In this document: positions 17,425 through 25,979 of the stretch, piece after piece | Layout: each line of letters begins with the position of its first letter | How positions within the stretch are numbered: position 1 is the first letter of the stretch | Assembly (NCBI GenBank): GCA_019636375.1 | Contig: JAHBXS010000002.1 | Location: 1,019,621 to 1,083,620 of the forward strand | Length of the DNA: 64,000 nt | Direction: 5' to 3' | DNA from: Pirellulaceae bacterium | GTDB taxonomy: Bacteria; Planctomycetota; Planctomycetia; Pirellulales; Pirellulaceae | Translations under genes and position numbers: made by a program | The notes under the pieces: model-generated | The model's database searches: none | Seen by the model: only the letters and a program-made list of their open reading frames with translations | Told to the model about the DNA's origin: nothing

Positions 17425-18288
17425 TCAAAGTTGCGTTTCCGAGGGTGAACCCGCTGACTGCATCGCATCAACGGCAGCCAACAACTCTCGCCCCCATTCT
17501 TGCTGCGCAGCGTTCAGACACAGATAAGGACCTTTGGCCAACGACGCCAACTCATTCAGACTCAACGACTCAAAAATCCCCAACTTCACATCGCCGGCTA
17601 ACCGTTCGTACATAACGCGACCTGTGACAATCCGCACAACGTAGGGTGACCCTTGCTTCGTTGCATCCGATGACTCTGCGGCCACAGACTCGATAATTGG
17701 CGTTTCATCTGACGCGACGATTCGCCAATTCAGATTTTCCCGCTCAACGAGCTGAGCAAGAAACGCCGCTACTCTTTCCGGATTTTCGGTCAACCAAACC
17801 ATTTGCAGAGGGCGCTCAATCAGCATATTCCGTAGCGAATTCAAATTCTCCCCCGTCACAGGCTCGATCAAGTCCGCAGCCACATCACAAGCTGGATCGA
17901 GTACAAATCGCCTGAACCTCATTCGCGGATGCGGCACACATAAGTCAGCATTTTCAACAATCGAATCGCCGAACAACAACAAGTCGAGATCGATTCGTCG
18001 CGGTCCCCAGCGAGCCTCACGCCGTCGCCCCCCCTGGTCTTCTACCTCACGCAAAATCGCCATCATGTCCAGCAAGTGCTTGTCAGTAGAAGCGACAATC
18101 GCCGCATTGAGATAATCAGCTTGATCCGCCGGACCACCAACCGCTTGTGTGACCCAGTGGCGACTGACTCTTTCGACAATCACGCCTCGCTGCTCTAAAT
18201 TCACGACAGCAGCCGCGAGTTGCTGCTGCGGATCATCGACGTTTCCGCCAAATGCAATCAAACAAGTCGTGCGGGTGTTCGCAGTCAT
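17425..18288 (-). CDS. folK: 6-hydroxymethyl-7,8-dihydropterin pyrophosphokinase with C-terminal extension
   Basis: About 287 residues from ATG at 18288; a TTG five codons upstream (18303) has GAGGA at a short distance, so the exact start is open. The first about 160 residues are HPPK: LIAFGGNVDDPQQQL, the pterin/ATP-binding WGPRRIDLDLLLFGD (the two Asp bind Mg2+), and LCVPHPRMRFRRFVLDPACDVA. HPPK transfers pyrophosphate from ATP to the pterin in folate synthesis. Residues about 160-287 form an additional domain of unknown role, about 130 residues longer than E. coli FolK (159). It is 147 bp from glgA in the same direction. Confidence 0.9.
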   Translation of the reverse strand: MTANTRTTCLIAFGGNVDDPQQQLAAAVVNLEQRGVIVERVSRHWVTQAVGGPADQADYLNAAIVASTDKHLLDMMAILREVEDQGGRRREARWGPRRIDLDLLLFGDSIVENADLCVPHPRMRFRRFVLDPACDVAADLIEPVTGENLNSLRNMLIERPLQMVWLTENPERVAAFLAQLVERENLNWRIVASDETPIIESVAAESSDATKQGSPYVVRIVTGRVMYERLAGDVKLGIFESLSLNELASLAKGPYLCLNAAQQEWGRELLAAVDAMQSAGSPSETQL

Positions 18289-18317
18289 CGAAAAGAAAAT
18301 CAAAGTCCTCAGAGAAC

Positions 18318-18350
18318 AAAAAAAGGCGTTCGACTTCCTGCCGAAACGCC
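18318..18350 (-). terminator. Rho-independent terminator upstream of folK
   Basis: On the minus strand GGCGTT-T-CG (18350-18342) pairs with CG-AACGCC (18332-18325), followed by T7 (18324-18318). It lies between the small minus-strand gene at 18438 and folK, so it ends the transcript of that small gene. Confidence 0.75.
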
Positions 18351-18437
18351 ATTCAATCAGGCAATCCTGAAATAAGACTGTCTTGCCCGAAAATAACTAT
18401 CGGGTGCTTCTTTGTCGTCGTCTTGATTCCGTGCCGA

Positions 18438-18698
18438 TCAAGCCATTTGATCCATCGCGCCTCCAAACGCCGGCTTCATCATCCCATCCAATCGGCCAAA
18501 GCACCAAATGAAATGCGGGTGAGGATCCAATTCCAAGACATTCAAAATACTCTTCGAATGCTCGACTGTCGTAATCCTTCGGTCGCCGCCACCCAGTTTC
18601 TTCCAAAACGTCAGTGTACCCCAAAGTTGGTAACTCCGCGTTCGCAATCCCGAGGCCACCCAAGCTTGCTCTCCGCAAGACTCCCGTGCCATCAACAT
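18438..18698 (-). CDS. small hypothetical protein with own transcription signals
   Basis: 86 residues, starting at ATG 18698 with AAGG about 7 bases upstream. The sequence is basic and aromatic (YQLWGTLTFWKKLGGGDR, ILNVLELDPHPHFIWCFGR). A TTGACA/AAAATA promoter lies 25-50 bp upstream and a terminator about 90 bp downstream. A second reading frame (18397-18732) overlaps it; I favour this one because of the SD. I do not recognise the protein. Confidence 0.4.
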   Translation of the reverse strand: MLMARESCGEQAWVASGLRTRSYQLWGTLTFWKKLGGGDRRITTVEHSKSILNVLELDPHPHFIWCFGRLDGMMKPAFGGAMDQMA

Positions 18699-18722
18699 TG
18701 CTCGCCTTCATGGCAGGGGCGC

Positions 18723-18751
18723 TATTTTGCAAAGCTCAAAACTTGTGTCAA
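18723..18751 (-). promoter_or_regulatory. sigma-70-like promoter for the small gene at 18438
   Basis: On the minus strand TTGACA (18751-18746), a 17-bp spacer, and AAAATA (18728-18723). One of the best -35/-10 pairs in the window. Confidence 0.5.
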
Positions 18752-19019
18752 CGGCTGCTTGCAGATTTTTTTTGTCTCTCAAAGATTTTTGACAACCCTA
18801 CTTGAAATCAAAAAATTTCTTGTCATGTTCTTGACAAGCCATCAACTCTCGCGGTTTTTTTGGATTCCTAAGTTCATTTTTTTTTCAGTGGCAGCGAGGA
18901 CAGTCAGAGAGAAGGGCAAAAAATATTTTTTTTTAATCTCTTGGCATAGGTCACATTAGTTAAAAGTTGCCGTTTGTGATAAGCTCTTGTTATCGAACCT
19001 CCCACAGGAGTACTTAACG
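18752..19019. other. AT-rich upstream region of def
   Basis: 268 bp rich in T- and A-runs (for example T10 around 18930). It must hold the def promoter; I cannot pick a convincing -35/-10 pair. Confidence 0.4.
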
Positions 19020-19607
19020 TTGCCAAGTTTGCAGATTATCAATTACCCGCACCCGACTCTCAGACATCCATCGAAGCCCCTCAAAAAGGTGGATAGAACG
19101 CTGCGAACATGGATCGAAGAAATGTTCGAGCTGATGTACCAAGCCAAGGGGATCGGGCTCGCGGCAAACCAAGTTGACCTTCCGTTCCAATTATTCGTCA
19201 TCAACCCCGAAGGTGATCGCGATTCCGGACAAGAAATGGTCTTCATCAACCCCGTTTTGAAGACCCCTAAGGGCTCGTCTCAAGCCGAAGAAGGCTGCCT
19301 GAGTCTTCCCGGCGTCTATGGCCAAGTCGCTCGTTCGGAACAAATTCACGTCACCGGATTCGATCTCCAAGGAAACCCCATCGACCTCGTTGCCAAAGGA
19401 CTCTTGGCCCGCGTCATCCAACACGAATTTGACCACCTCCAAGGGACTCTATTCATCGACCGCATGGAAGCCAGCGATCGTCGCCTCCTCAGCGACCGCC
19501 TGTACGAATTCGAACTCGAACTACAAACCCGACAAGAGTCGGGCACCATTCCCGACAATCAAACGATCAAGAAACGGATCGAAACTCTCGAAAATCAATA
19601 CTGTTAA
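19020..19607 (+). CDS. def: peptide deformylase
   Basis: 195 residues. The TTG at 19020 is chosen as start because AGGAG lies at 19006-19010, and it gives MPSLQIINYPHPTLR, the normal N-terminus; the frame opens upstream at 18987. All three PDF motifs are present: GIGLAANQV (about 47), EEGCLSLPG (about 92) with the metal-binding Cys, and QHEFDHLQG (about 135) with the catalytic Glu and two metal-binding His. It removes formyl from nascent proteins. It is 42 bp upstream of fmt, the usual def-fmt pair. Confidence 0.95.
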   Translation: MPSLQIINYPHPTLRHPSKPLKKVDRTLRTWIEEMFELMYQAKGIGLAANQVDLPFQLFVINPEGDRDSGQEMVFINPVLKTPKGSSQAEEGCLSLPGVYGQVARSEQIHVTGFDLQGNPIDLVAKGLLARVIQHEFDHLQGTLFIDRMEASDRRLLSDRLYEFELELQTRQESGTIPDNQTIKKRIETLENQYC

Positions 19608-19649
19608 ACCAGCCACCATTCAACTTGGGGCGGAGGTCGCACTGCCATT

Positions 19650-20690
19650 ATGAAGATCGTCATGTTTGGTACAGGACCGTTTGCCGTCCCGACGTTGACT
19701 GCGCTGCTCCATTCAACTCACACCGTTCAAGGATTAGTAACGCGCCCCATCGAGGACGCAGGACAACGCCGGAAATCGTCGGCCAACCCGATGCGAGATT
19801 TGGCCGAATCCCGAAAACTCCCGATCTTCGATCCGCTCGACGTTAATGCCCCCGAGTCAATCGCGCGGTTAAAAGAATTCCAAGCTGACCTGTTTGTCGT
19901 CTGCGACTACGGACAAATTCTTTCCGATGAGTGTTTGGCATCGGCGAGACTGGGCGGCATCAACTTGCACGGTTCTCTGCTCCCAAAATTCCGAGGAGCC
20001 GCTCCTATTCAATGGGCCGTCTATCGTGGCGAAATTCAAACCGGCGTCTCGGTGATTCTGATGACCAGTCGTCTTGACGGCGGACCGGTGATTAACTCTG
20101 CGACCCTACCCATCGGCCCCAACGATACAGCGGCAAGCCTGGAACCGCCTCTGGCAGCGGTCGGCGCCCAAGCGGTAATAGAAAGTCTCGATGTCTTAGC
20201 AAATTGGGACGGTCAATCAAGTTTGGGAATTCTCCAAGACCCCGCGCTCGTGTCATCCGCTCGACGGCTCCGCAAGGACGATGGCCTAATCCGCTGGACT
20301 CGTTCTGCACAACAGATTGAACGCCAAATCCGCGCGTTCACCCCTTGGCCTGGTGCCTACACTTTTTGGCATCGCCCCCAAGGCGAACCGTTGCGCCTCA
20401 TCATCAATCGCGCGGCAGTTTTTGAAGAAAGTCAAACATCTTCAGAAGCACCAGCTCTAACCGATACACCGACGCCAACTCAACCAACCGAAAAACTCTC
20501 TGAAACGGCGTCCACCGATACCGAACCAGGACGAATTCACCTTGTCGAATCCAATCGCTTGGTAGTCGAAACCGGCGACGGTCTCCTTTCTCTTCGGGAG
20601 GTTCAACCAGCCGGCAAAAAAGCGATGCCCATCGACGCCTTCCTCCGCGGCTACCCCCTCACCATCGGCCAACGCATGGGGAATCTTTGA
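19650..20690 (+). CDS. fmt: methionyl-tRNA formyltransferase
   Basis: 346 residues. The N-terminal formyltransferase domain shows the folate-binding/catalytic GGINLHGSLLPKFRGAAPIQWAVYRGE (about 104-130) and QTGVSVILMTSRLDGGPV (the Asp is catalytic). The C-terminal OB-fold domain is IRAFTPWPGAYTF plus LLSLREVQPAGKKAMPIDAFLRGY. Between its halves is an insertion of about 35 residues rich in Ser/Thr/Pro/Glu (about 255-292), absent from E. coli Fmt. It transfers formyl from 10-formyl-THF to Met-tRNA(fMet). Linked to def; folD, which supplies the folate, lies at 30.2 kb. Confidence 0.95.
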   Translation: MKIVMFGTGPFAVPTLTALLHSTHTVQGLVTRPIEDAGQRRKSSANPMRDLAESRKLPIFDPLDVNAPESIARLKEFQADLFVVCDYGQILSDECLASARLGGINLHGSLLPKFRGAAPIQWAVYRGEIQTGVSVILMTSRLDGGPVINSATLPIGPNDTAASLEPPLAAVGAQAVIESLDVLANWDGQSSLGILQDPALVSSARRLRKDDGLIRWTRSAQQIERQIRAFTPWPGAYTFWHRPQGEPLRLIINRAAVFEESQTSSEAPALTDTPTPTQPTEKLSETASTDTEPGRIHLVESNRLVVETGDGLLSLREVQPAGKKAMPIDAFLRGYPLTIGQRMGNL

Positions 20691-20802
20691 AATTGATACG
20701 ATGGAAGACACCGGCAAACACGGCAAATAGGTCTCAACCTTGGATTTTGATTCTCGCAATGGTATAACTTGTTAAGTTTTGAGGTGACTTGAAAGCAAAC
20801 TC

Positions 20803-21204
20803 ATGAATTCCCCTGATCCCTCGAAAAACCCCAACCCATTCGAGGCACCAAAAACTTCTGCCGAAACAACTGGCGTACAATCGCCACCCAAGGTCAAACT
20901 CTCGATCGTCTTGATTCTGCTGCTACTCGTACCGGCGGTCATTTCGAACGCTTTTGTTTGGGTAGGTTTCCTCGTCGAGCAAATCTCGCCAAATTTTTTT
21001 GTTCCTTGGATTTTGGTCGTTGGTTTCATCTTTGTGCCGATCACTGGATTGTTCTATGGAGCAGGAGTTGGCAATTTCTTGTACTATCGTTCCGAGATGA
21101 GATACGTCATTTTACATCCCGCGATGCAGGCGACATTGCAGCCGATCTTGTTCTTTGGAACGATGTTGGTTGGTTGCATCTGTACCCTAACAATTTTTGG
21201 ATAG
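20803..21204 (+). CDS. small membrane protein, unknown function
   Basis: 133 residues with a Pro/Asn-rich cytoplasmic N-terminus (residues 1-32) and three hydrophobic segments: LSIVLILLLLVPAVISNAFVWVGF (about 33-57), NFFVPWILVVGFIFVPITGLFYGAGVG (about 64-90), and PILFFGTMLVGCICTLTIFG (about 113-133). The Pro-rich N-terminus plus membrane segments is similar in style to many planctomycete membrane proteins. No known family recognised. Confidence 0.7.
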   Translation: MNSPDPSKNPNPFEAPKTSAETTGVQSPPKVKLSIVLILLLLVPAVISNAFVWVGFLVEQISPNFFVPWILVVGFIFVPITGLFYGAGVGNFLYYRSEMRYVILHPAMQATLQPILFFGTMLVGCICTLTIFG

Positions 21205-21257
21205 ATGGCGATTCAGACGAAGTGGATGTCGATCGAATTTCCTAGACTAAGAGCCTC

Positions 21258-22691
21258 ATGATTCCTCTCAAAGACACAACCAGCCTTTGTCCGATTTGCT
21301 ATCACAACGTCGCCGCAACCGTCTATCAAAACGGTCCAGAAATCGAGTTGCACCGACACTGCCCTGACCACGGGCGTTTTGCGGCGGTGATCAACAGTGA
21401 CTCAGACTTCTACTACCTCTCGGTCGGTGCCGAAGCAAACACCCCCCAAAAGACCATTCAACAAAACGAACCTGGGAAACTGCCGATCCTCGCGACCTTG
21501 CCCGTCGAGACTCCGAGCGAAAGTTGTTGCGGCACGAGTTGCTCGGCAAACGTCGAAAACCTAAGCACCTGTATTGCCCTGATTGAGATCGTGCGATCTT
21601 GCAACCTATCCTGTCCGGTTTGTTTCGCCGATAGTCCAAATGCTCACTCGGTCGATGCATTGGGCTTCGATGAGTTTTGTGCCCGAGTCAGCGCCGTCAC
21701 CGACCGCAAAGGCTCAATTGACATCCTGCAACTTTCGGGAGGCGAGCCAACCATCCATCCGGAGTTTTTTCGCTTGCTCGCCTGGTCTCTTGAGAATCCG
21801 AAAATCGGACACGTCTTGTTGAACACCAACGGAATCAAGCTCACTAGCGACACTTTCTTTAGCCAACTAACCGAACTGCGGCGACGGCACGGCAAACTGG
21901 AAATCTACTTGCAATATGACGGCCCTCAGGTGGCAGGCCAAGTCAGTTTGCGTGGGATCGATTTGCGACAAGTCCGCTTGTCGGTCATCGAGCGTTGCCA
22001 GACGATAGAAATCCCCGTGAATCTGGCGATGACCGTCGACGAGCACAACTTTGAATTCTTGGGGGAAACACTTCAGGTCGCCATCGATCATCCTTGGATT
22101 TCCGGAATCACGTGGCAACCGATGTTCGGTTCCGGTCGGGTCTATCAAGGTTTTAATGGCGAGTCGAGCAAACACAAGATTGCATCCAATCCCGATGAAG
22201 TGCAATGGCCCCCAGTGAGACGTTTCAACGTTGCCGACATCATTCGCGGAGCAGTCGAGCAATCCCACGGTCGCCTGCGTGTCGAAGATTTTACACCGTT
22301 GCCCTGTGGTGATCCGAACTGTCACACCGTCGGTTATCTTTTGCGGCAAGGTGACCAGCTGGTTGGGTTGTCTGCGTTGATTGATTTGCCTGCCGTTCAG
22401 GGCTTTCTCCGTGACCGCCTGAATTACAACGCCAGCGATTTGCAGCGTTGCGGGTGCGAGAGCGAACCGCTGGGGCAGATTCTCAAGCAGTTTGAAATTG
22501 GCCCGCAAAGAGTACTCCGCTTGGTCATCAAACCGTTTATGGACGCCTGGACTTATGACCAGCACCGCGTGGATCGCTGTTGCGTGCATGTGATCGGCCC
22601 CAACGGCAGCCTCGACAGCTTTTGCCATTACTACGCGATGGCCGGCCGAAATTCACAGGCGGAACAGGTACCGGATGTCATCACTCCATGA
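21258..22691 (+). CDS. radical SAM protein, MJ0619/Tes-like
   Basis: 477 residues. An N-terminal rubredoxin-like zinc or iron site (LCPICY then HCPDHGRF, residues about 10-35) precedes the radical SAM core: IVRSCNLSCPVCFADS (CxxxCxxC, about 114-121), then the SAM-contacting SGGEPTIHPEFF and LLNTNGIKL. The C-terminal part has PCGDPNCHTVGYLL and CCVHVIGPNGSLDSFC, extra cysteines likely to bind Fe-S clusters. This arrangement is that of the MJ0619 family, whose characterised member Tes joins lipid chains to make tetraether lipids. In a bacterium the substrate is unknown. It ends with an ATGA overlap into the Lgt-like gene. Confidence 0.85.
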   Translation: MIPLKDTTSLCPICYHNVAATVYQNGPEIELHRHCPDHGRFAAVINSDSDFYYLSVGAEANTPQKTIQQNEPGKLPILATLPVETPSESCCGTSCSANVENLSTCIALIEIVRSCNLSCPVCFADSPNAHSVDALGFDEFCARVSAVTDRKGSIDILQLSGGEPTIHPEFFRLLAWSLENPKIGHVLLNTNGIKLTSDTFFSQLTELRRRHGKLEIYLQYDGPQVAGQVSLRGIDLRQVRLSVIERCQTIEIPVNLAMTVDEHNFEFLGETLQVAIDHPWISGITWQPMFGSGRVYQGFNGESSKHKIASNPDEVQWPPVRRFNVADIIRGAVEQSHGRLRVEDFTPLPCGDPNCHTVGYLLRQGDQLVGLSALIDLPAVQGFLRDRLNYNASDLQRCGCESEPLGQILKQFEIGPQRVLRLVIKPFMDAWTYDQHRVDRCCVHVIGPNGSLDSFCHYYAMAGRNSQAEQVPDVITP

Positions 22692-23455
22692 GCGAACATG
22701 TCATTCTTTCGCCCAATCCGCTTAGCAATCTACTGTTGCTGATCGGGCTATTCATTTCGATTTTTTACTGGGCACGAAGTTCGAAACTTGACCTCGATAT
22801 GTTGCCAGTGCTGATGGGCGTTCTGTGTGGTGGCTTCTTGGGGGCGAAGCTCGGTTTTGTCGTTGCTGAAGGATGGTTGTGGTGGAACAGCCCCGCTTGG
22901 TTGCTCCAGTTTTTGTACGGCAAAACGATTTTGGGGGGACTGTTGGGGGGCTGGGCGGGGGTTGAACTTGGCAAATACCTCGGTGGCCAGCAACAGACGT
23001 TCGGCGATCAGTTCGCGCGAGTCATTCCGATTGGGATTTCAATTGGTCGATTGAGTTGTCTGGTCCACGGCTGCTGTAGGGGCCGACCTTCGGCTGAGAT
23101 CGGTGGCTGGCTAGGGGATGGCATGTTGTCTCTGGGCTGGAGTCATTGGCCCGCTCCAATTGCAGAAATTTTCTTTCAACTGGGATTTCTGTTCACGTCA
23201 TTTTCATTGCGACGAGTCACTTGGCTAAAGGGCCAACATTTTCATTTGTACATGATCAGTTACGGTCTTTTCCGGTTTGTCCACGAATTCCTGCGTGACA
23301 CCCCTCGCCTTTGGTCATGGGTCTCACCGTACATGATTTTGGCACTCCTCTGCGTCGCCATCGGCAGCCTCGCCTTCATCACCCGCCACCGCTCCCGCAC
23401 CAAAAATCTCGGAAAGTCCCGCGACCTCGAAGCTTATGCATCGAACAGCGTCTAA
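22688..23455 (+). CDS. Lgt-like membrane protein (prolipoprotein diacylglyceryl transferase family)
   Basis: 255 residues from ATG at 22688, overlapping the radical SAM stop by 4 bp (ATGA), so translation is coupled. About seven membrane segments. Lgt-like elements: GGFLGAKLGFV (about 50), FLYGKTILGGLLGGWAGVEL (about 76), PIGISIGRLSCLVHGCCRGRPS (about 115-137), and YMISYGLFRFVHEFLRD (about 190-205), matching the YGxxRFxxEFxR end of Lgt. The canonical GRxGNFxNGE is replaced by GRLSCLVHGCCRG, so this is an Lgt-family variant and may not lipidate proteins. Lgt uses phosphatidylglycerol, which fits a lipid-acting partner next to the radical SAM gene. Confidence 0.82.
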   Translation: MSEHVILSPNPLSNLLLLIGLFISIFYWARSSKLDLDMLPVLMGVLCGGFLGAKLGFVVAEGWLWWNSPAWLLQFLYGKTILGGLLGGWAGVELGKYLGGQQQTFGDQFARVIPIGISIGRLSCLVHGCCRGRPSAEIGGWLGDGMLSLGWSHWPAPIAEIFFQLGFLFTSFSLRRVTWLKGQHFHLYMISYGLFRFVHEFLRDTPRLWSWVSPYMILALLCVAIGSLAFITRHRSRTKNLGKSRDLEAYASNSV

Positions 23456-23649
23456 ATCGACAGTGCCCTTGAAACCGTAGACTTAACCCTTCAAGACTGA
23501 TTGATAATTTGTTTGAGGAAAATCGTTCTGCAATCGAAATTAGGCTGAATCTTTTTCGCCAAGCGAGAAATCCGTTAGAATCAAGCGAGTGAAAATCCCG
23601 GCTCATTGGCAGCTTGTCTGTCGAATCAAAAATATCATGTGGAGTTGCC

Positions 23650-23922
23650 ATGTTGCATTACATTGATTTTGTCCCGCAGCAAACTCGCCCGCCTGGCTTG
23701 TTTGATGTGGGAGAGTACGAAGATTTTGATGCGGCCGTGGTGGCTTGTAACGAGTGGTTGGCGAGCCATAAGGTCAAGCTGGTCAACATGGAAACCGTCG
23801 TGCTCCCCAACATCTGGAGCCGCTATGAAGAGGGCTCGCGGGACGCTTCGCTCCACACCAGCGGCGAAATGCCTAGCTCTTGGCACCAAATCCTCCGCTG
23901 CTGGTACATGGACATCGAGTAA
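23650..23922 (+). CDS. small hypothetical protein
   Basis: 90 residues from ATG at 23650; an upstream in-frame start is available 12 codons earlier. Soluble, with alternating strands and helices: MLHYIDFVPQQTRPP, YEDFDAAVVACNEWLASHKVKLVNMETVVLPNI, and a C-terminal SSWHQILRCWYMDIE. The opening GxFxxGExEDFD-type layout resembles small DUF proteins with a strand-helix-strand fold. Unknown function. Convergent with the dioxygenase/FAD fusion. Confidence 0.65.
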   Translation: MLHYIDFVPQQTRPPGLFDVGEYEDFDAAVVACNEWLASHKVKLVNMETVVLPNIWSRYEEGSRDASLHTSGEMPSSWHQILRCWYMDIE

Positions 23923-24005
23923 GAGGGATTTATATTGCCAAAATATTTAAATGTTCGTTGACACAGGCAACTCAAAGGCGTCGCACTATTGTCAGGCTCG
24001 CAATG

Positions 24006-25979
24006 TTAACCTGATGTTTGAGTCTGATGATTTTTAAGAAATTGATAGATGACATTGCATACTTGCGCGGCCTGTTCGCGCAACTCGGGAACGGCCGTGC
24101 TCTCCCAGTACTGCGGTTTTCGGAGCGTTCCCAGGATCCAAAGATTTTCGACGGCTCGACGTTCGGAATCGAGTGGCCGGCCATCGTCAGCGGTCAATAG
24201 CCCCAGATTAAGTGAATCACTTCTAACAATACCTGTTCCGATTAGCGACGCAATGACCGGATTGGCGGTTGCTGAGTTGGAGGGCTGGGGCCCGGTACAG
24301 TTGATAACCCAATCGGCCGTAATCCTTTCATTTCGAATGCTGCCAAGTTTTCGATTGAGAGAAATTTCAACGGCGTGATGGTTAGCGGTGACCAGATTTA
24401 CATCCGCTGCAATCAGTCTCAGTTGACCTTTCAATAACCAGTCATTCAAACGCCGGTTGACTTCCGGAGGCATTCGATGTCGATGAACTTCCCAGTAAGG
24501 ACGCAACCGACTCAAGAACTTCTGCCGTTCAAGATCGTTTAATGTTTGCCAAATCGCTGAAGTGAACGGTCGCACGCCATCGATCACTCTTTGCCAGCCG
24601 TCCTTGGTTTCTGGTTGTGCTTTGATCGTCTTTCGAATTGCGCGAACGATGTCGATCAATTTTAGCGATTCGGATTTTGCAAGCAGCGGCATCAAAACAT
24701 CGCTCATGTCGCGTGGTGGGGTGCCAGCATGTACTTTTGGCAACAGGCCTCTTCGCGAAAGTAGCGTTACCGAATGCACGTCTGACTCGGTGAAGAGAGA
24801 GAGAACGACATCAATGGCCGTTAAGCCGCTCCCCAAGGCGATGACCGTATCGCGACTTCCAATCCCATGCAAAGAACCGGCGTTCCAGGGATCGGCAATG
24901 TACCGTGTGCGGGGTCCAAGCCAAATTCCGGCGAACGGATCACTCGGCGGGCGATGACCAATCGCGAGCACCAGCGCATCAGCAGTTTGCGATTGCCCGC
25001 TTGCAAATTGCACATCCCAGGTGCCGTTAGGATCTCGCTGGACACGAACCACTTCGTCCAAAACGAGGGATAGTCTCGCGTTTTCGTACCTCTCGTTTGC
25101 AACTCTCAAAAGGGTCTCTCGGATGTACTCACCGTACCACTTTCGCGGAAGAAACCCCTTTGGGTCCGAACTTCCTTTGTTATTGAAGGCCCACGTGGAA
25201 AAATCGTCTGGACGATCTGGCCAAGCACTCATGCGATTGGCTGGAACATTCAGCAAATGCTCTTCTGTTGGGGTTCCATATGCAACTCCGGTACCGATCT
25301 TCCCGCGACGCTCGGCCACCGTGACAGTTAGTTTATCCCCTTTAAAATCACGGGATCGATTTAATAAATTGGCAGCAACGATAGACCCACTAAAACCGCC
25401 GCCAATGACGAGCACATTGGTGTGTTTTGGCGTCGGCCCAATTTTAATTTGCGGGACGTCTTCCGTACTGCGGCGCTCTTCGAAGCATCTGAAATTCCCC
25501 AATGGCGGACAATACACATGTAACGTCACTAAGGGCGAATCGCTGGATGCCGAATTGCGCAGAGCGTGAACGGACGCATCTTTGGAAACAATGATTTCCT
25601 CTTGAGCCAGCTCAGTTGAATCTACACGCTCGACGAACCCGTCGGGCGCAATTTCAAATTGATCTTCAATCGCGGATCCCCGCAAAACTTTGACGGCACA
25701 TAACGAATTTGCGTGGTCATGTGGGCGGCTTTTCTGACCTGGGAGCCATGTCATTATCAAAACTTCGAACTTTTCGTTCTTGAAGATGGTCTGGCGATGA
25801 TACTGTCGTGAATTAGGATGCACAAACTCCTCAACATCGCTACCCTTTAAATCGAAATGATATAGGAGACGTTCTATTTGGCTCACATCCCACAGTTCAT
25901 TGGATGCAAGTGCGTTGAGTGTGTTGATAAGTCCGAGTAGGTTTCTATTTTCAATGGTTTCTATTTGAGTGGATGACAT
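24006..25979 (-). CDS. fusion of a cysteine-dioxygenase-like cupin and a FAD/NAD(P)-binding oxidoreductase
   Basis: 657 residues from ATG at 25979, which has AAAGGGAA upstream; the frame extends 44 codons further but without coding signs. Residues about 1-180 are cupin-type cysteine dioxygenase: YHRQTIFKNEKFEVLIMTWLPGQKSRPHDHANSLCAVKVLRG has HxH and Cys, and VHALRNSA supplies a third His. Residues about 190-657 are a FAD/NAD(P)-binding domain of the NAD_binding_9 type: VLVIGGGFSGSIVAANLL, AERRGKIGTGVAYGTPTEEHLLNVPANRMSAWP, VIALGSGLTAIDVVLSL, and DWVINCTGPQPS near the end. The two parts could oxidise a thiol and pass electrons, but the reaction is unknown. Divergent from the sigma-54 activator at 26617. 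Confidence 0.8.
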   Translation of the reverse strand: MSSTQIETIENRNLLGLINTLNALASNELWDVSQIERLLYHFDLKGSDVEEFVHPNSRQYHRQTIFKNEKFEVLIMTWLPGQKSRPHDHANSLCAVKVLRGSAIEDQFEIAPDGFVERVDSTELAQEEIIVSKDASVHALRNSASSDSPLVTLHVYCPPLGNFRCFEERRSTEDVPQIKIGPTPKHTNVLVIGGGFSGSIVAANLLNRSRDFKGDKLTVTVAERRGKIGTGVAYGTPTEEHLLNVPANRMSAWPDRPDDFSTWAFNNKGSSDPKGFLPRKWYGEYIRETLLRVANERYENARLSLVLDEVVRVQRDPNGTWDVQFASGQSQTADALVLAIGHRPPSDPFAGIWLGPRTRYIADPWNAGSLHGIGSRDTVIALGSGLTAIDVVLSLFTESDVHSVTLLSRRGLLPKVHAGTPPRDMSDVLMPLLAKSESLKLIDIVRAIRKTIKAQPETKDGWQRVIDGVRPFTSAIWQTLNDLERQKFLSRLRPYWEVHRHRMPPEVNRRLNDWLLKGQLRLIAADVNLVTANHHAVEISLNRKLGSIRNERITADWVINCTGPQPSNSATANPVIASLIGTGIVRSDSLNLGLLTADDGRPLDSERRAVENLWILGTLRKPQYWESTAVPELREQAAQVCNVIYQFLKNHQTQTSG

